Origin: Buddleja alternifolia
Taxonomy: Eukaryota > Streptophyta > Magnoliopsida > Lamiales > Scrophulariaceae
Direction: 5' to 3'
Assembly (NCBI GenBank): GCA_019426215.1
Contig: CM033400.1
Span: 16,166,568 to 16,230,567 of the forward strand
Length of the DNA stretch: 64,000 nucleotides
The position numbers and the translations under genes were made by a program. Of this stretch, positions 53,776-64,000 are shown piece by piece; within the stretch, counting starts at the first letter, position 1, and each line of letters opens with the position of its first letter. The notes under the pieces were generated by a model. The model had not been told where the DNA came from and did not search any database. It saw only the letters and a list, made by a program, of their open reading frames with translations.

Positions 53776-54918
53776 TGGTTTTGAAATACGATGAATTTTG
53801 ACTCGGGGAGTCGAAACTGCGCAACCCAAGTTCGCACGCGCCACCCAAAAGGCACGCGCGCTGTGCGCGCTCGGTGGCTGCTGGGCAGGCCACAGTGTGA
53901 CCCATTAGGGCTACACAGCGCTTGCCCAACGAGTCGCGGGGCGACCCGTTATTTTAAAAAAAAAAAATTAAAAACCGGGTTTGACCCACTGGTCAACCCA
54001 TGGATAGACCCGTGGCCAACCTAATTTTTCAAAACTAAATAAAATATTTATTTTAAAATGGTTTTAAAATTTATTAAAGGATAAAATAATTTTGGAAATG
54101 ACTTTTATACCTAATTTTAAATTAGATTCAAAATTAAAATAATCCTCCAACAAAGAATTTATTTTGAATAAAATTCTTTGTCAAATCGATTTAGAATTGA
54201 TTTTTTGAAACTAAATTGAATTTGTTGTCAAATAGGATTGGAGCTGAATTAATTTTTAAATTGGATTTAAATTAAGTCAATTGTTTTTCAAACCACATCT
54301 AAACAAAATTGGATTTTATTTTAGTTCTTTTTGAAAGAACTCCAACATATTAGCTATCTTTTGATGTTTGATATATTGTGGGATGCCTTCCATGGACTAG
54401 GTTTCTTTATGGGTTTTGTTTTCTGGGTTTACCGTGTTTTTTGAAACCCCCCAGTTTGTATTTTACTTTTTATAGAAAAATATAAAGGATACATTTATAT
54501 CTATGTAAATTAGAATATGACCTTTTTGGAAAGGGATCTGCTTGGAGCTGGAAGACCTTAAATTTAGACATAGGTTAGATCCTATAGGTCCCTTAACCCT
54601 AGATTGAGCCGTTGGCTTGACTCAATCTAGATAAGTCCATGGAAAGCATGTATGATAGAATTGCTAGGTGTTTTCTATATTTAATCCATGTATGCGCGCT
54701 ATAAATGGATAATGTGCAAAGTAAGACTAATTTAATCCCGAAATTCTTCCATTGGATAATAATACTGAATTTAGATTAAAAGGGAATTGGATGTCCCGAC
54801 TCTCCATCAAACTTAGAAGAAATTAAATAAATGTTAATATGCATAATTTGTTCCCTATAAGTGGGAGTTATGCATTATTTGAAATCTCTAAGTGCATTAG
54901 ATGCAATCAATCGAAACA

Positions 54919-55149
54919 AATTCCACCCCATATATCAACAGAGGGTTGCAAGGTGGAATTCAATTGTTAGATTGATTACAAGTTGATGGCCCAAGTTCAG
55001 ATAGATCACAACCTATATATCGTAAAGGGTTGCGGTCTCGTGATCTATGAGCCAAACTAATGATTAAATCGCATGTTGGATGATGTTGGCAAGGATTGCC
55101 ACTTTAATAAAATTAGTGAGTCATATATCGTTAAAGGGTTGCAACTCAC
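54919..55149 (+). other. Three hairpins with different stems and a common loop (copia-1 leader)
   Basis: Hairpin 1: 54919-54927 pairs with 54952-54960 (AATTCCACC/GGTGGAATT). Hairpin 2: 55001-55009 with 55040-55048 (ATAGATCAC/GTGATCTAT). Hairpin 3: 55116-55121 with 55144-55149 (GTGAGT/ACTCAC). Each loop reads approximately ATATATC-N(3-5)-A(A)GGGTTGC. The stems are unrelated in sequence. Confidence 0.75.
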
Positions 55150-55203
55150 CGACTTTATCAAATAACTCAATCACTCACTACGAAGTCTTTCCAACGAGAT
55201 TTC

Positions 55204-55233
55204 CGAATATTGCAGTAGGAGTGCAATGATTCG
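55204..55233 (+). other. Fourth leader hairpin, about 120 nt before copia-1 gag
   Basis: CGAAT-A-TTGCA, loop GTAGGAG, TGCAA-TG-ATTCG: ten base pairs with a small internal bulge. Its loop lacks the GGGTTGC motif of the other three. Confidence 0.6.
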
Positions 55234-55354
55234 AAAAATGTAGTGGGAGCCAAGTGAAAATTCAAAGTTTTGTCTAATTTTACTTAGTGTACAACATAAA
55301 GACCTAATTGAATCCTTCTTTATTCTCTGCAGTTATTTTATATTCTCTCTCAAA

Positions 55355-56239
55355 ATGGTTAACAACCGTCTTTCAATGTTGCTTGAAAAAAACATCCTCA
55401 CTGGACCCAATTATACTGACTGACTCAGAAATGTAAGAATTGTCCTAAGTTTAGAGTCCTTTAGCTATGTACTTGAGGCTGACAAACCCGATGCCCCAAC
55501 TGAAGAACTTGAGGACAATGAGCATGAAGCATATAACACTTGGTGTAAAGATGACATTCTCGTGAAGGGTTACATGCTCAGCGTAATGAACAATGAACTG
55601 CAAACATCCCACGAGAACATGGATGACTCGAGGTCAATCCTGATGCATCTCAAGGAGCTTTATGGAGTGTACAGTAGGACTGCTCTATATGAGATATCGA
55701 GAGAGCTCTTCAGAACTAGGATGGGAGAAGGAGAGAAGGTGGAAGATCATTTACTCAAAATGATTTCAATGATTGAGAGATTAGAGGCTCTCGATTTTTT
55801 AATGGATTTCCACCTTCAAACTGATCTCATCCTACAATCACTCCCTAGCTCTTTTTCCCAGTTCATTGTGACTTCAATATGAATGAGATCGAATGTACAT
55901 TGGCTGGGCTAATGAGCAAACTGATCAGTGCCCTGGGCCAAATGAAACCAAAGGGAAAGGAGTTTGCTCTAGCCATCTCAACCATTAGAGGGACTTCAAG
56001 TTCTAACAAAAGAAAGAGGGGCAAGAAGAAGAAGGGAGTGTTGAGGCTGAGGGAAACATTGGAAAAGGAAAAGTTGCTAAGAAGTACAAAGGGCATGGGC
56101 CCAAGAAGACAGATATTTGCATTTACTACAAAGAGGCCGGTCACTCGAAATGTGACTGCCCGAAGCTAAAGGATGATACTACTGCAGGTATAGAACTCTA
56201 TGTTTTAGAAACTAATTGTTCTATGATTGTATTCTCCAC
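55355..56239 (+). pseudogene. gag: Copia-1 Gag (Tork-like), broken
   Basis: ATG at 55355 (MVNNRLSMLL). Copia UBN2-type Gag with the NILTGPNYTD start motif, where the following Trp codon is TGA (55421-55423). The body includes HLKELYGVYSRTALYEISRELF and LQSLPSSFSQFIV. A stop at about 55880 and a frameshift near 56040 follow. After the shift a nucleocapsid knuckle CIYYKEAGHSKCDC can be read, in which the second Cys of CX2C is Tyr. The Lys-rich stretch KRKRGKKKK precedes it. The gene is cut at 56240 by the copia-4 LTR, and the rest of copia-1 is outside the window. Confidence 0.88.
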
Positions 56240-57265
56240 TGTTGGGAATCCTGTTGGGCATGAGCAGCAGAAACGGAAAACAGATCCGGATTCCCAAACT
56301 AAAATCAATTCGTGGCTTTCGTTGATTTTAATCAAGAAAAAAATGAATACGAAAAATTTACCTTTTCGCGTATTCAATCTTCAATCCTCGCGATTTTTCA
56401 ATGTTCTCCAACGGTTCAATTGTACCGTCTCTAGATCATCACGCAGGAACGGACTTCGGGAAATCTCCATCTCCAATCTCCATGGCGGCTAGGCGAGACT
56501 GAGTTGGAAGAAAAGATTTTTCTGTCTAGTATTTCTGGTGGAGGAATTTCACGTTATGTGAATTGTTAAAACTGTGTAATCTGGCTTGTGTTGGAGGATT
56601 AAATAAATCCTCCAACTTAAGCCCACCGGATCACACACACATGCCCATATGGGCCATTGGACAATCAATTGGGCTATGTTGACCCAGTCAACTTAGTCCA
56701 ATTAATTTAATCAATTAATATTTAATCCAATTAAATATATACTGATTAAATCAACAATAATTAATTAATCAAATAATTAATTATTATTCTAGTCTAAATA
56801 ATTAATTAACCTAGTCAATTAAATATTCAAACTAATTAATTTAATTTACCATTGTTTAACCCAATTAAACAACTAATTAAATTAATTTGTCCAATTAATT
56901 AATTCATCCTTCCCAAGGACAAATTACCAGAGCACCCTCCAAATACGAACCTCTAGATTATGATACCGTATGAATATAAGCCCTTCACTGACGTATCCCG
57001 ATCAAGTGAGAGTCATGGAATATGTCAAACTCACAGGACTCGATGCTATGCTTAAGAATCATAGTAATATGAAATCACTAAACACAAGTTAGTTCATCGG
57101 CTCTGGCCAGAGATTTTCAATCTCATTTACCTATGACCGCATAGGATATTTCTCGTTTACTTTCGAGACAATGAATTCCATCTTGGTAATCACCTCACAT
57201 GCTACTTGCCCATTGGATCGCATTTCGAGATCGGCCCCACCAACGGGTGAATTGGGCCTAACTAC

Positions 57266-59239
57266 TGATAGGAGTCATTTTTACATAAGTTTTATGTCCT
57301 TTTAATGACAATTCAGGCCCATATATAGTTTATTTCGTGCCACTCGTGTGTTTAATATGTGTGTAAAGTGTTTTCAGGTAGTAAGCGACGATGGACGAAG
57401 AAAAGGGCAAAAAGACGACTCATTTACCCAACTCTGCTCAAGGGCTGCGCACTGAGGCGCCTAGGCGCCATTTTTCTCGCGCCCAGGCGCGACCCAGCAA
57501 ACAAAATTAAAACTTCGCAGAGAGGTGCCTAGGTGCCTGAACCACCACGCCTAGGCGCCACATATCGCGCGCCTGGGCGCCCCATTTTCCGCGCCTAGGT
57601 GCCCATGAGCTTCTAGACCAAGAAATCCATGCCACATAGGTGGCGCCTAGGCGCCGATCAACGCGTGCCTAGGCGCCGCGATAACAGAATTTTGAATGTA
57701 TAAATAGGATTTTTCAATTCATTTTGAGGGTTCGGAATACTTGCTACCAAGCAAACGTGCTCAAATTACGCCACACGTGCAGTATACTAAACGTGCTCAA
57801 AACACGTTTGCTTGGTAGCAAGTATACTAGTCGTGTAGTAATAAAAATGGACAAAATAAGTCCGGGTTGTCGAACCACGGAGACTTGGATTTTTAGCTTG
57901 GTAGCAAGTATATTGGTCGTGTAGTAATAAAAATGGACAAAATAAGTCCGAATTGTCGAACCACGGAGACTTGGATTTTTAGCTTATGATTTTCGAATGA
58001 ACGTAAAGACGAATTAACGGAAATTAAGAGTAAAACAAGTAAGCAAACAAAGAACAAAAGAAATAAGAACAAGCAACGGGTTGAAACTCAAATGTGAGAA
58101 CTAGACTAAGGCACATGCAAGACTTGATTTGATCCTTATCCGCACAAAGACTCTTGTTGAATTATTAGACCTAGTTGCTATGGTGAAAACTCCTAAGGTA
58201 AAGAATACCCGATGTCTCGCGATATGCTCCTACACTTAAGCGGCGGTTTCCAAAGTATGTCTACCTGGAAATCTAATCTCTAAGCATGCATTGAGGAACT
58301 AGAGTTTACTCGATTAGAATCGAACGACTTCACCCGGGTGTCTTTACCTATGTCTAGATGCTATGAATTCATTGCACCCTAACTTAAATCTTTCTCAAGA
58401 TGCTAAACTAGGCAATCTATAATACATATGGTGATCAATCACATGTAAGGAATATAAGCACAAATTCATAACACATAGCAACAAAGGAATTAATTCAACA
58501 ATTATTAATAATACGAATAATTCACAAATCAATTCTTACAAGGCCCTAGCCATATGAATTTAGCTCATAACTATTAACATAGCAGAATTTAACGTGTTCT
58601 TATACATAAATGTAAACATCAAATGCAATGAACAATGAAAGAAACTCCCTATAAGGTTGAATGGCAATAGATCTTTTAATGTAGCTTCAATCCTTGGCTC
58701 TTATCCTCTTCTTGCTCTTCAAGATCAATGATATAATGGCCCAAAACCCCAGAAAATGCTCCTAATTCCCAGGATTCCGAACCCTCAAAATGAATTGAAA
58801 AATCCTATTTATACATTCAAAATTCTGTTATCGCGGCGCTTAGGCGCGCATTGATCGGCGCCTAGACGTCGCCTATGTGGCGTGGATTTCTTGGGGCAGA
58901 AGCTCATGGGCACTTAGGCGAGGAAAATGGGGCGCCCAGGCGCGCGATATGTGGCGCCTAGGAGTGGTGGTTCAGGCGCCTCTCTGTGAAGCTTTAATTT
59001 TGTTTGCTAGGTCGCACCTGGGTGCGAGAAAAATGGCGCCTAGGCGCCTCAGTGCAGAGCCCTTGAGCAGAGTTGGGTAAATGAGTCGTCTTTTTGCCCT
59101 TTACTTCGTCCATCGTCTCTTACTATCTGAAAGCACTTTACACACATATTAAACGCATGAGTGGCACGAAATAAACTATATATGGGCCTGAATTGTCATT
59201 AAAAGGACCTAAAAACTTATGTAAAAATGACTCCTATCA
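57266..59239. mobile_element. Palindromic insertion of two inverted Athila-1 LTRs
   Basis: It starts TGATAGGAGTCA and ends TGACTCCTATCA, so both ends are the U3 start of the Athila-1 LTR. TSD ACTAC lies at 57261-57265 and 59240-59244. The left LTR (plus, 57266 to about 57765) has lost its middle. The right LTR (minus, about 57800-59239) is nearly complete. Arms of about 470 bp (57266-57739 against about 58770-59239) are reverse complements with scattered, mostly C/T-type differences. The LTRs meet at their U5 ends, around the inverted CTTGCTACCAAGCAAACGT near 57740-57821. No internal element sequence is present. Confidence 0.88.
57811..57982 (-). repeat. 86-bp tandem duplication in R/U5 of the inverted LTR
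   Basis: 57811-57896 and 57897-57982 are near-identical, both starting CTTGGTAGCAAGTATA and ending GATTTTTAG, with about four differences. Other Athila-1 LTRs in the window have this segment once. Confidence 0.85.
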
Positions 59240-59758
59240 ACTACTCTAGTGACAGAATCCAACGTCACAAGCACACTGTGACCATAACTCCTCAGGTCTA
59301 AGGCTCACGCATACCTTCATAATCAGTAATCCAATCATTGACAGTCACTGAGTAAAAACCCATGTGATCGGATTACTACGAGCCGTGTTCGAATACACTA
59401 ATTCGATCAATGTATCTATGACACAAACTCCCACTATCCCATAGTGTTCGACTGGCACTCCTTTGTCAGAGTATGTGTCATACAAGTCTTATACGAATCT
59501 CAATGCCCAATTGAGATTCTCCGACTTGCGAACGATTTAAGTGATCAAGTATCAAACTCTTCCAGTGCCCATCTCCTCAAGGAGTGCGAAGATTTGTCTT
59601 GACACACATGGACTAGTTGTTCATTTAAAACTTTATAGATGCCATCAAGAATTATACGAACAACATATTGATGCCTTTATATTAATCAAAGGTTGTACAT
59701 TATAAACTTGTGCCTTATATTCTAACTCCTCGTTGGCATCGAGGGCACATTCCCAACA

Positions 59759-61268
59759 ATTTCCCACTTGCACTCAATGTCAATTGCTTTGGTATTAAAT
59801 ACCCATCTTCTAAAGATGTTGCTCTAGCACCGCCTGTGACAATACCCAGTGAGTGGGTCAGCCGTTTAATCGGCTGAGCTTATTTTCTATTAGGCTATAT
59901 CGCCCTTTCCAACAATCTCTCAAGAGATGTTGCATGTCTTATCATTTGTCTGGATTTGTGAGACCTAGGTTCCTTTCATGCGCGTGAACTTCATTTCATC
60001 ACAGTAAAGTGACAATGCAAGCTCTGCACTAGGGACCAATAGAAGTTCTACCATGAACTTCAGATCCAAACAGTTTCCTTAGACAACCTCTAAGACTCCA
60101 AGGCATTTCTTATTCATTCTCAGTAGTAGAGTATTTTACTTGGAACCTTTCCAAGTTATTACTCCACAATTGAGGGTGAATATTAACCCAAAGTGGAATT
60201 TTAATCTCCTTTGTCAGACTCAAGGTCCGAGTAAGTATAAAACTTCCACTATCAGTTCTCCATGGGCATAGACAAAGAATATATCCTAAGTTCTTCTCAA
60301 ATACTTCATGATATATTTTTGTCTACCCATTGCTCTTCATCTCTAGGTAAGAGCCCTTTCTCAGATCTTCTTCCTAAATTGCTTTAGGATTTATTCTAAG
60401 CAAAGGGCTTGGGAAGGGCCCATTATCCTATTCGCCCTATTTTCATAGATGCAAATTATAAGGATAAAGATGGCTTCTCCCAAGTCTTTCATGGAGAACA
60501 TGCTCGATGTTTATGTTTTGAAATTGTCAATGAGTCCACATCATTTCTCATAAATTGATATCTCACTCCCACTGACCTTATTGCACATAGATGGTCTCTC
60601 TTCGTTTAGATGATATCATAATTTCAAATTATGTAATCAAAGTGAAGATTCTAACTACGAGAGATCCGCTTAAATCCATAAATGGATTCATTCGTAGACC
60701 TTATGATAATCTACCTCAAATGTGAAACCCTTGGGCTATTCGAAATGGATGGCCTTCTAGAGGAATCTATTTATGAACGAGTCTTCACATCCACGTGCTA
60801 GATTTTCATAATATTGGTGTGTTAATATCGAAAGTAAGATTCTAATGAATTTGATTTTAGCTGTGGCAAAGGGGCTTCCTTATAGTCAATGCCCTTCTTT
60901 TGACTACACCCTTTCGCCATCAGCCTGGCCTTGCCATTCGAATCAATCTTTCTCTTGTAGATGTACTCGCCTCTGATGAGTTCAAAACTCTTGGGGCGAT
61001 CTACTAGAGTCCAGGATTGATTCAAAGTCATCTAATCCATCTTCACTTTCATAACCTTGACACCTTCTTGTAGAGTCCATATCCACCATCGATTTGTCAT
61101 GGTAGAGGGATTGTATCCTTGGTTCTCCTCTGCTACATCATTCATCCTATGTTTTCTTTGTAGCAGACAACCACTTCTCTCAGGCGGCTGAGAGACTCCT
61201 CCATATCAATCGTTGGTGGTTGTGTTTTAATGGGCTTAGTTTGGTTCCTTGAATAGTAGTGTCCTAAG
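59759..61268 (-). pseudogene. pol: Copia-4 pol remnant (INT end, RT start, RNase H)
   Basis: Minus strand. RNase H tail sequence is recognisable near 59770-60260 with many deletions. The RT connection region lies near 60340-60490, and the RT start near 60822-61031 (NQSWTLVDRPKS, YIYKRKIDSNGKARLMAKGCSQKKGIDY). The intervening RT palm is heavily decayed, and I cannot place YVDD. Truncated on the upstream side by copia-5 at 61269. Older than copia-5 by position and decay. Confidence 0.75.
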
Positions 61269-62924
61269 TGTTAGGAATCCTATACATGAAAACAGAGAAT
61301 TGCAGCGGAAGATTCGAGGATTCCTACCGGCAGATCACAAAAATAGATCTGATGATTTTTAATGGGTTTCGCGAAAATTAGAATGAATAAAAATACCTTT
61401 TTGATTCGTTTACTGATTTTGCGGAACAGCAATCCTCCAAGGGCTCCTGTCTCTAAATCTTCACGCGAAATGAGCCTTCCAAAGATCCCGAAACTCCTCC
61501 TTCTTTGCAGTAGTGGACAGCTAGAGAGAAGAGAGGGGAGAGAGTTCTTTTCTTTTTGTGTTGTGTTTCTTTTTCTTTTTCTTCTTAGGGTTTGTTCCAC
61601 TGTAGGAGTCCTTTTAAACTCAACTAGCTTGTGGAACAAGTTGGAGGCTACTCCAACCCTAAAGTGACCGCCCCTCCTAGGGCTTCCTTGGACTGGGTGG
61701 GCGTTTAATTGGCTTGTCTAATTTCTAACCCATCTGTATATATTTAATTTAAATCTAATTTAAATATAATATATACTATTAATTAATTCTTTTTAATTAA
61801 TATACTAATTAAATAATTTAATTTAATCTAATTAAATTAAATATTTAATTAACTGATTTAATCTAATTAAATCAATCAGTCCATTTAATTCTTTCTAAAA
61901 GATTTACACAAAAGGATACATCCCGTTCGTTTCTTATAGCGCGACTCTTTAGGTTCGTCTCAATTGGCAAAGGGAGGAATTACCTAAGGATGTGAGTGTC
62001 ACCTAGCCAGTCCCGTGGACTCACATCGTAACCCAATTGAGTACGAAATGAATGAATCATTTTACGAACCTCTTGATCATAAATGCCGTATGAGTATAAG
62101 CCCTTCACTGACGTATCCCGATCAAGTGAGAGTCATGGAAAATGTCAAACTCGCTAAACTTGATACTGTGCATTAGATTATAGCATAATGAAATTACTAA
62201 ACTACCCTCAGTGTCCCACATGAGTTAGTTGTTCTGCTTTGGCCAAAGACTTTATAATCATTAGCCTATAATCGCACTGGATACTTTCTCGTTTACTATC
62301 GAGATAGTGAATCCCATCTTGGCGATCACTGATCAACTGCTACTTGTCTCATTGATATCGCACTTCGAGGTCGACCCCACCGACAGGTGATATGGGCCTA
62401 ACTACTCTGGTAACAGATCCAATAATACAAGCACATTGATCATGAACCCTCAGGTCTAAGGCTCACGCATACTATTACGATCAGTAATCCAATCATTGAC
62501 AGTCACTGAGTAAATACCCATGTGATCGGATTACTACGAGCCGTGTTAGAATATGTCAATTCCATTGACATATCTATGATACTTGCTCCCACTATCCCTA
62601 TAGTGTTCGACTGACACTCATCGTTAGAGCATGTGTCATACAAGTCGAATCTTAATGCCCAGTTAAGATTCTTTGACTTGCGAACCCTTTTAAGCGATAA
62701 GGTGTAAGACTCTTCCCATGCCACGTCTTTATTCCATAAAGGGCAAAGAGTCAAACCTTTATTCACATGGACTATATGTTCAATACTTATTTAGATGCCA
62801 TAAAGATTTATATGAACAAAATACAGATGCCTTTATTAATATCATTTTAATAGTTTGTACAACATAATAAGATACCCTAATCTAACTATTTGTCCTCATT
62901 GGCATCTAGGGCATACACCTAACA
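61269..62924 (-). repeat. Copia-5 3' LTR (1656 bp)
   Basis: On the minus strand it starts TGTTAGGTGTATGCCC (62924), preceded by PPT GTGCAAGTGGGAGAT, and ends TAGGATTCCTAACA (61269). The AT-rich TTAATTAA block is at 61735-61880. The left flank is CTAAG in copia-4. Confidence 0.9.
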
Positions 62925-64000
62925 ATCTCCCACTTGCACTTAATGCCAATCGCTTTGGTATCTTATACCCATCTTCTCAAGATGTTGCTCTAGCACCGCC
63001 TGCGCTAATGGCTTAGTGAGTGGGTCAGCTACGTTATTCGCTGAGGCTATTTTCTGCACGGCGATGTCGCCTCTTCCAACGATTTCTCCAATTATGTGAT
63101 ATCTCCTCTCTATGTGTTTGGATTTGTTGTGAGACCTTGGTTCCTTTGCTTGCGCGACGGCTCCGTTGTTGTCACACCATAGTGGCAACGGAAGCTCCAT
63201 GCTAGGAACAACTTGAAGTTCAGTAATGAACTTCTTTATCCAAACAGCCTCCTAGGCAGCCACATATTCAGCTTCGGTGGTCGAATCGGCAATTGTGCTT
63301 TGCTTGGAACTTTTCTAAGACACTGCTCCACCGTTCAAAGTGAATATGAACCTAGAAGTGGATTTTCGGTCATCGATGTCAGATTGGAAATCTGAATCAG
63401 TATAACCATCCACTTTCATTTCTCCATCGTCATATGTGAGGATCATATCTTTAGTTCTTCTCAAGTACTTTAAGATTGATTTCACGGCTATCCAATGTTC
63501 TTTGCCTGGGTTAGCTTGAAACCTACTTACTACGCTCACAGCGTATGCAAGATCTGGTCTCGTGCATAACATAGCATACATGAGACTTCCCACTGCAGAG
63601 GCATAGGGGATGGTACTCATCTCTCTTCGATCTTCCTCACTTTGAGGACTCATCTTTTTGGAGAGATGAATTCCATGTCTCATGGGCAAAAGACCTCTTT
63701 TAAAATTTTCCATCCCAAATCGCTTTAGGACCTTTTCTAAGTAGAGGGCTTGGGAGAGACCTATTGTCTTATTCGATCTATCCCTGTAGATTCAAATTCC
63801 TAGGACTTAGGTGGATTCTCCTACGTCTTTCATGGAGAATGTGCTTGAAAGCCATGTCTTAACCGAAGTTACATCATTCCTTATAAGTAGAATGTCGTCC
63901 ACGTATAGTACCAGGAATGATATCTTGCTCCCACTGACCTTTTTATAGACACATGGTTCATCCTAGTTTTTTATAAAGCCGTTGTTTTGTATTTCTTCAT
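62925..64000 (-). pseudogene. pol: Copia-5 RT and RNase H (runs off window)
   Basis: Minus-strand copia pol. RT with YVDDILLIRN near 63890-63915 is intact at the catalytic motif. The connection region (LLPMRHGIHLSKKMSPQSEEDRREMSTIPYASAVGSLMYAMLCTRPD) and RNase H (DSDFQSDIDDRKST ... CDNNGAVAQAKEPRSHNKSKHIERR ... ADPLTKPL) end at 62940. A TAG replaces Trp after GGAVS (about 63315), and a small deletion with a TAG occurs near 63255. Closest in motif to copia-2 and copia-3 of this window. Confidence 0.9.

Larger units (their letters stand above)
53528..55354 (+). other. Copia-1 5' leader (downstream of the Athila-3 insertion)
   Basis: With 43694-43800 this forms a leader of about 1.9 kb between PBS and gag. 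No ORF is supported. It contains tandem repeats of about 134 bp (53523-53775), a GC-rich patch with GACCC repeats (53800-54015) in otherwise AT-rich DNA, AT-rich DNA to about 54900, then a series of hairpins (54919-55233). Confidence 0.6.
56240..59758 (-). repeat. Copia-4 3' LTR (about 1.54 kb, split by an inverted Athila-1 LTR insertion)
   Basis: On the minus strand it starts TGTTGGGAATGTGCCC (59758) after a PPT (AAGTGGGAAAT on the minus strand) and ends GGATTCCCAACA (56240). 56240-57265 and 59245-59758 are the two LTR parts. It carries the AT-rich TTAATTAA block at 56690-56930. The left flank is TCCAC in copia-1 gag. Confidence 0.9.

Overview
The window is plant nuclear DNA, most likely from a eudicot. 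I find no host gene in it that I can support. Essentially every base belongs to LTR retrotransposons nested inside one another. The evidence is four plant lineages recognised by protein motif: Athila (Ty3, tRNA-Asp primer site), Tat (Ty3, two RNase H domains), Sirevirus/SIRE (copia with a long ORF after pol) and Tork-like copia. Several insertions keep exact 5-bp target-site duplications (TSDs). Heavy Athila content fits pericentromeric heterochromatin, but that is inference. The species cannot be named from this sequence.

Left half (1-35.6 kb). A tandem pair of non-autonomous Athila elements ('Athila-1', minus strand) shares the LTR at 2343-3673. Copy A runs off the left edge. Copy B spans 2343-29184 and carries gag plus protease only. 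Its gag is split by a complete Sirevirus (SIRE-1, plus, 6685-26441, TSD TCTAC). The 3' LTR of SIRE-1 holds a second non-autonomous Athila element ('Athila-2', minus, 19432-25714, TSD TATTT). Copy B itself sits in another Sirevirus LTR (SIRE-2, 29185-31378), which also holds a solo Athila-type LTR (29681-30925). SIRE-2 lies in the integrase gene of copia-2 (plus, 31379-35266). Copia-2 abuts a SIRE-3 LTR fragment (35267-35585), which abuts the LTR of copia-3 (minus, 35586-36913). The inferred order, oldest first, is copia-3, SIRE-3, copia-2, SIRE-2, Athila-1, SIRE-1, Athila-2.

Right half (36.9-64 kb). A decayed Tat element (minus pol 38828-41913) has an opposite-strand accessory ORF beside it (36914-38255). 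Copia-1 (plus, 5' LTR 41914-43693) interrupts the Tat RT. A young Athila ('Athila-3', minus, 43801-53522, TSD TTAGA) sits in the copia-1 leader. It has an uninterrupted 1787-codon Gag-Pol ORF, but its 5' LTR has lost about 728 bp including the TATA region. Copia-1 resumes with a structured leader and a broken gag (55355-56239), then is cut by the LTR of copia-4 (minus, 56240-59758). That LTR contains a palindromic insertion made of two Athila-1 LTRs in inverted orientation (57266-59239, TSD ACTAC). The copia-4 pol remnant (59759-61268) is cut by copia-5 (minus, 61269 to the edge).

Working together: only Athila-3 encodes an apparently intact protein set. It is the natural candidate helper for the gag-PR-only Athila-1 and the capsid-less Athila-2, because all three share the primer site, the polypurine tract and a hairpin box after the coding region. 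Athila-1 and Athila-3 also share a covarying hairpin in the 3' noncoding region. The signals I consider most worth pursuing are non-coding: palindromic words private to each Athila family and repeated in arrays; three leader hairpins in copia-1 with unrelated stems but a common loop; the covarying Athila hairpins; and the inverted-LTR insertion.
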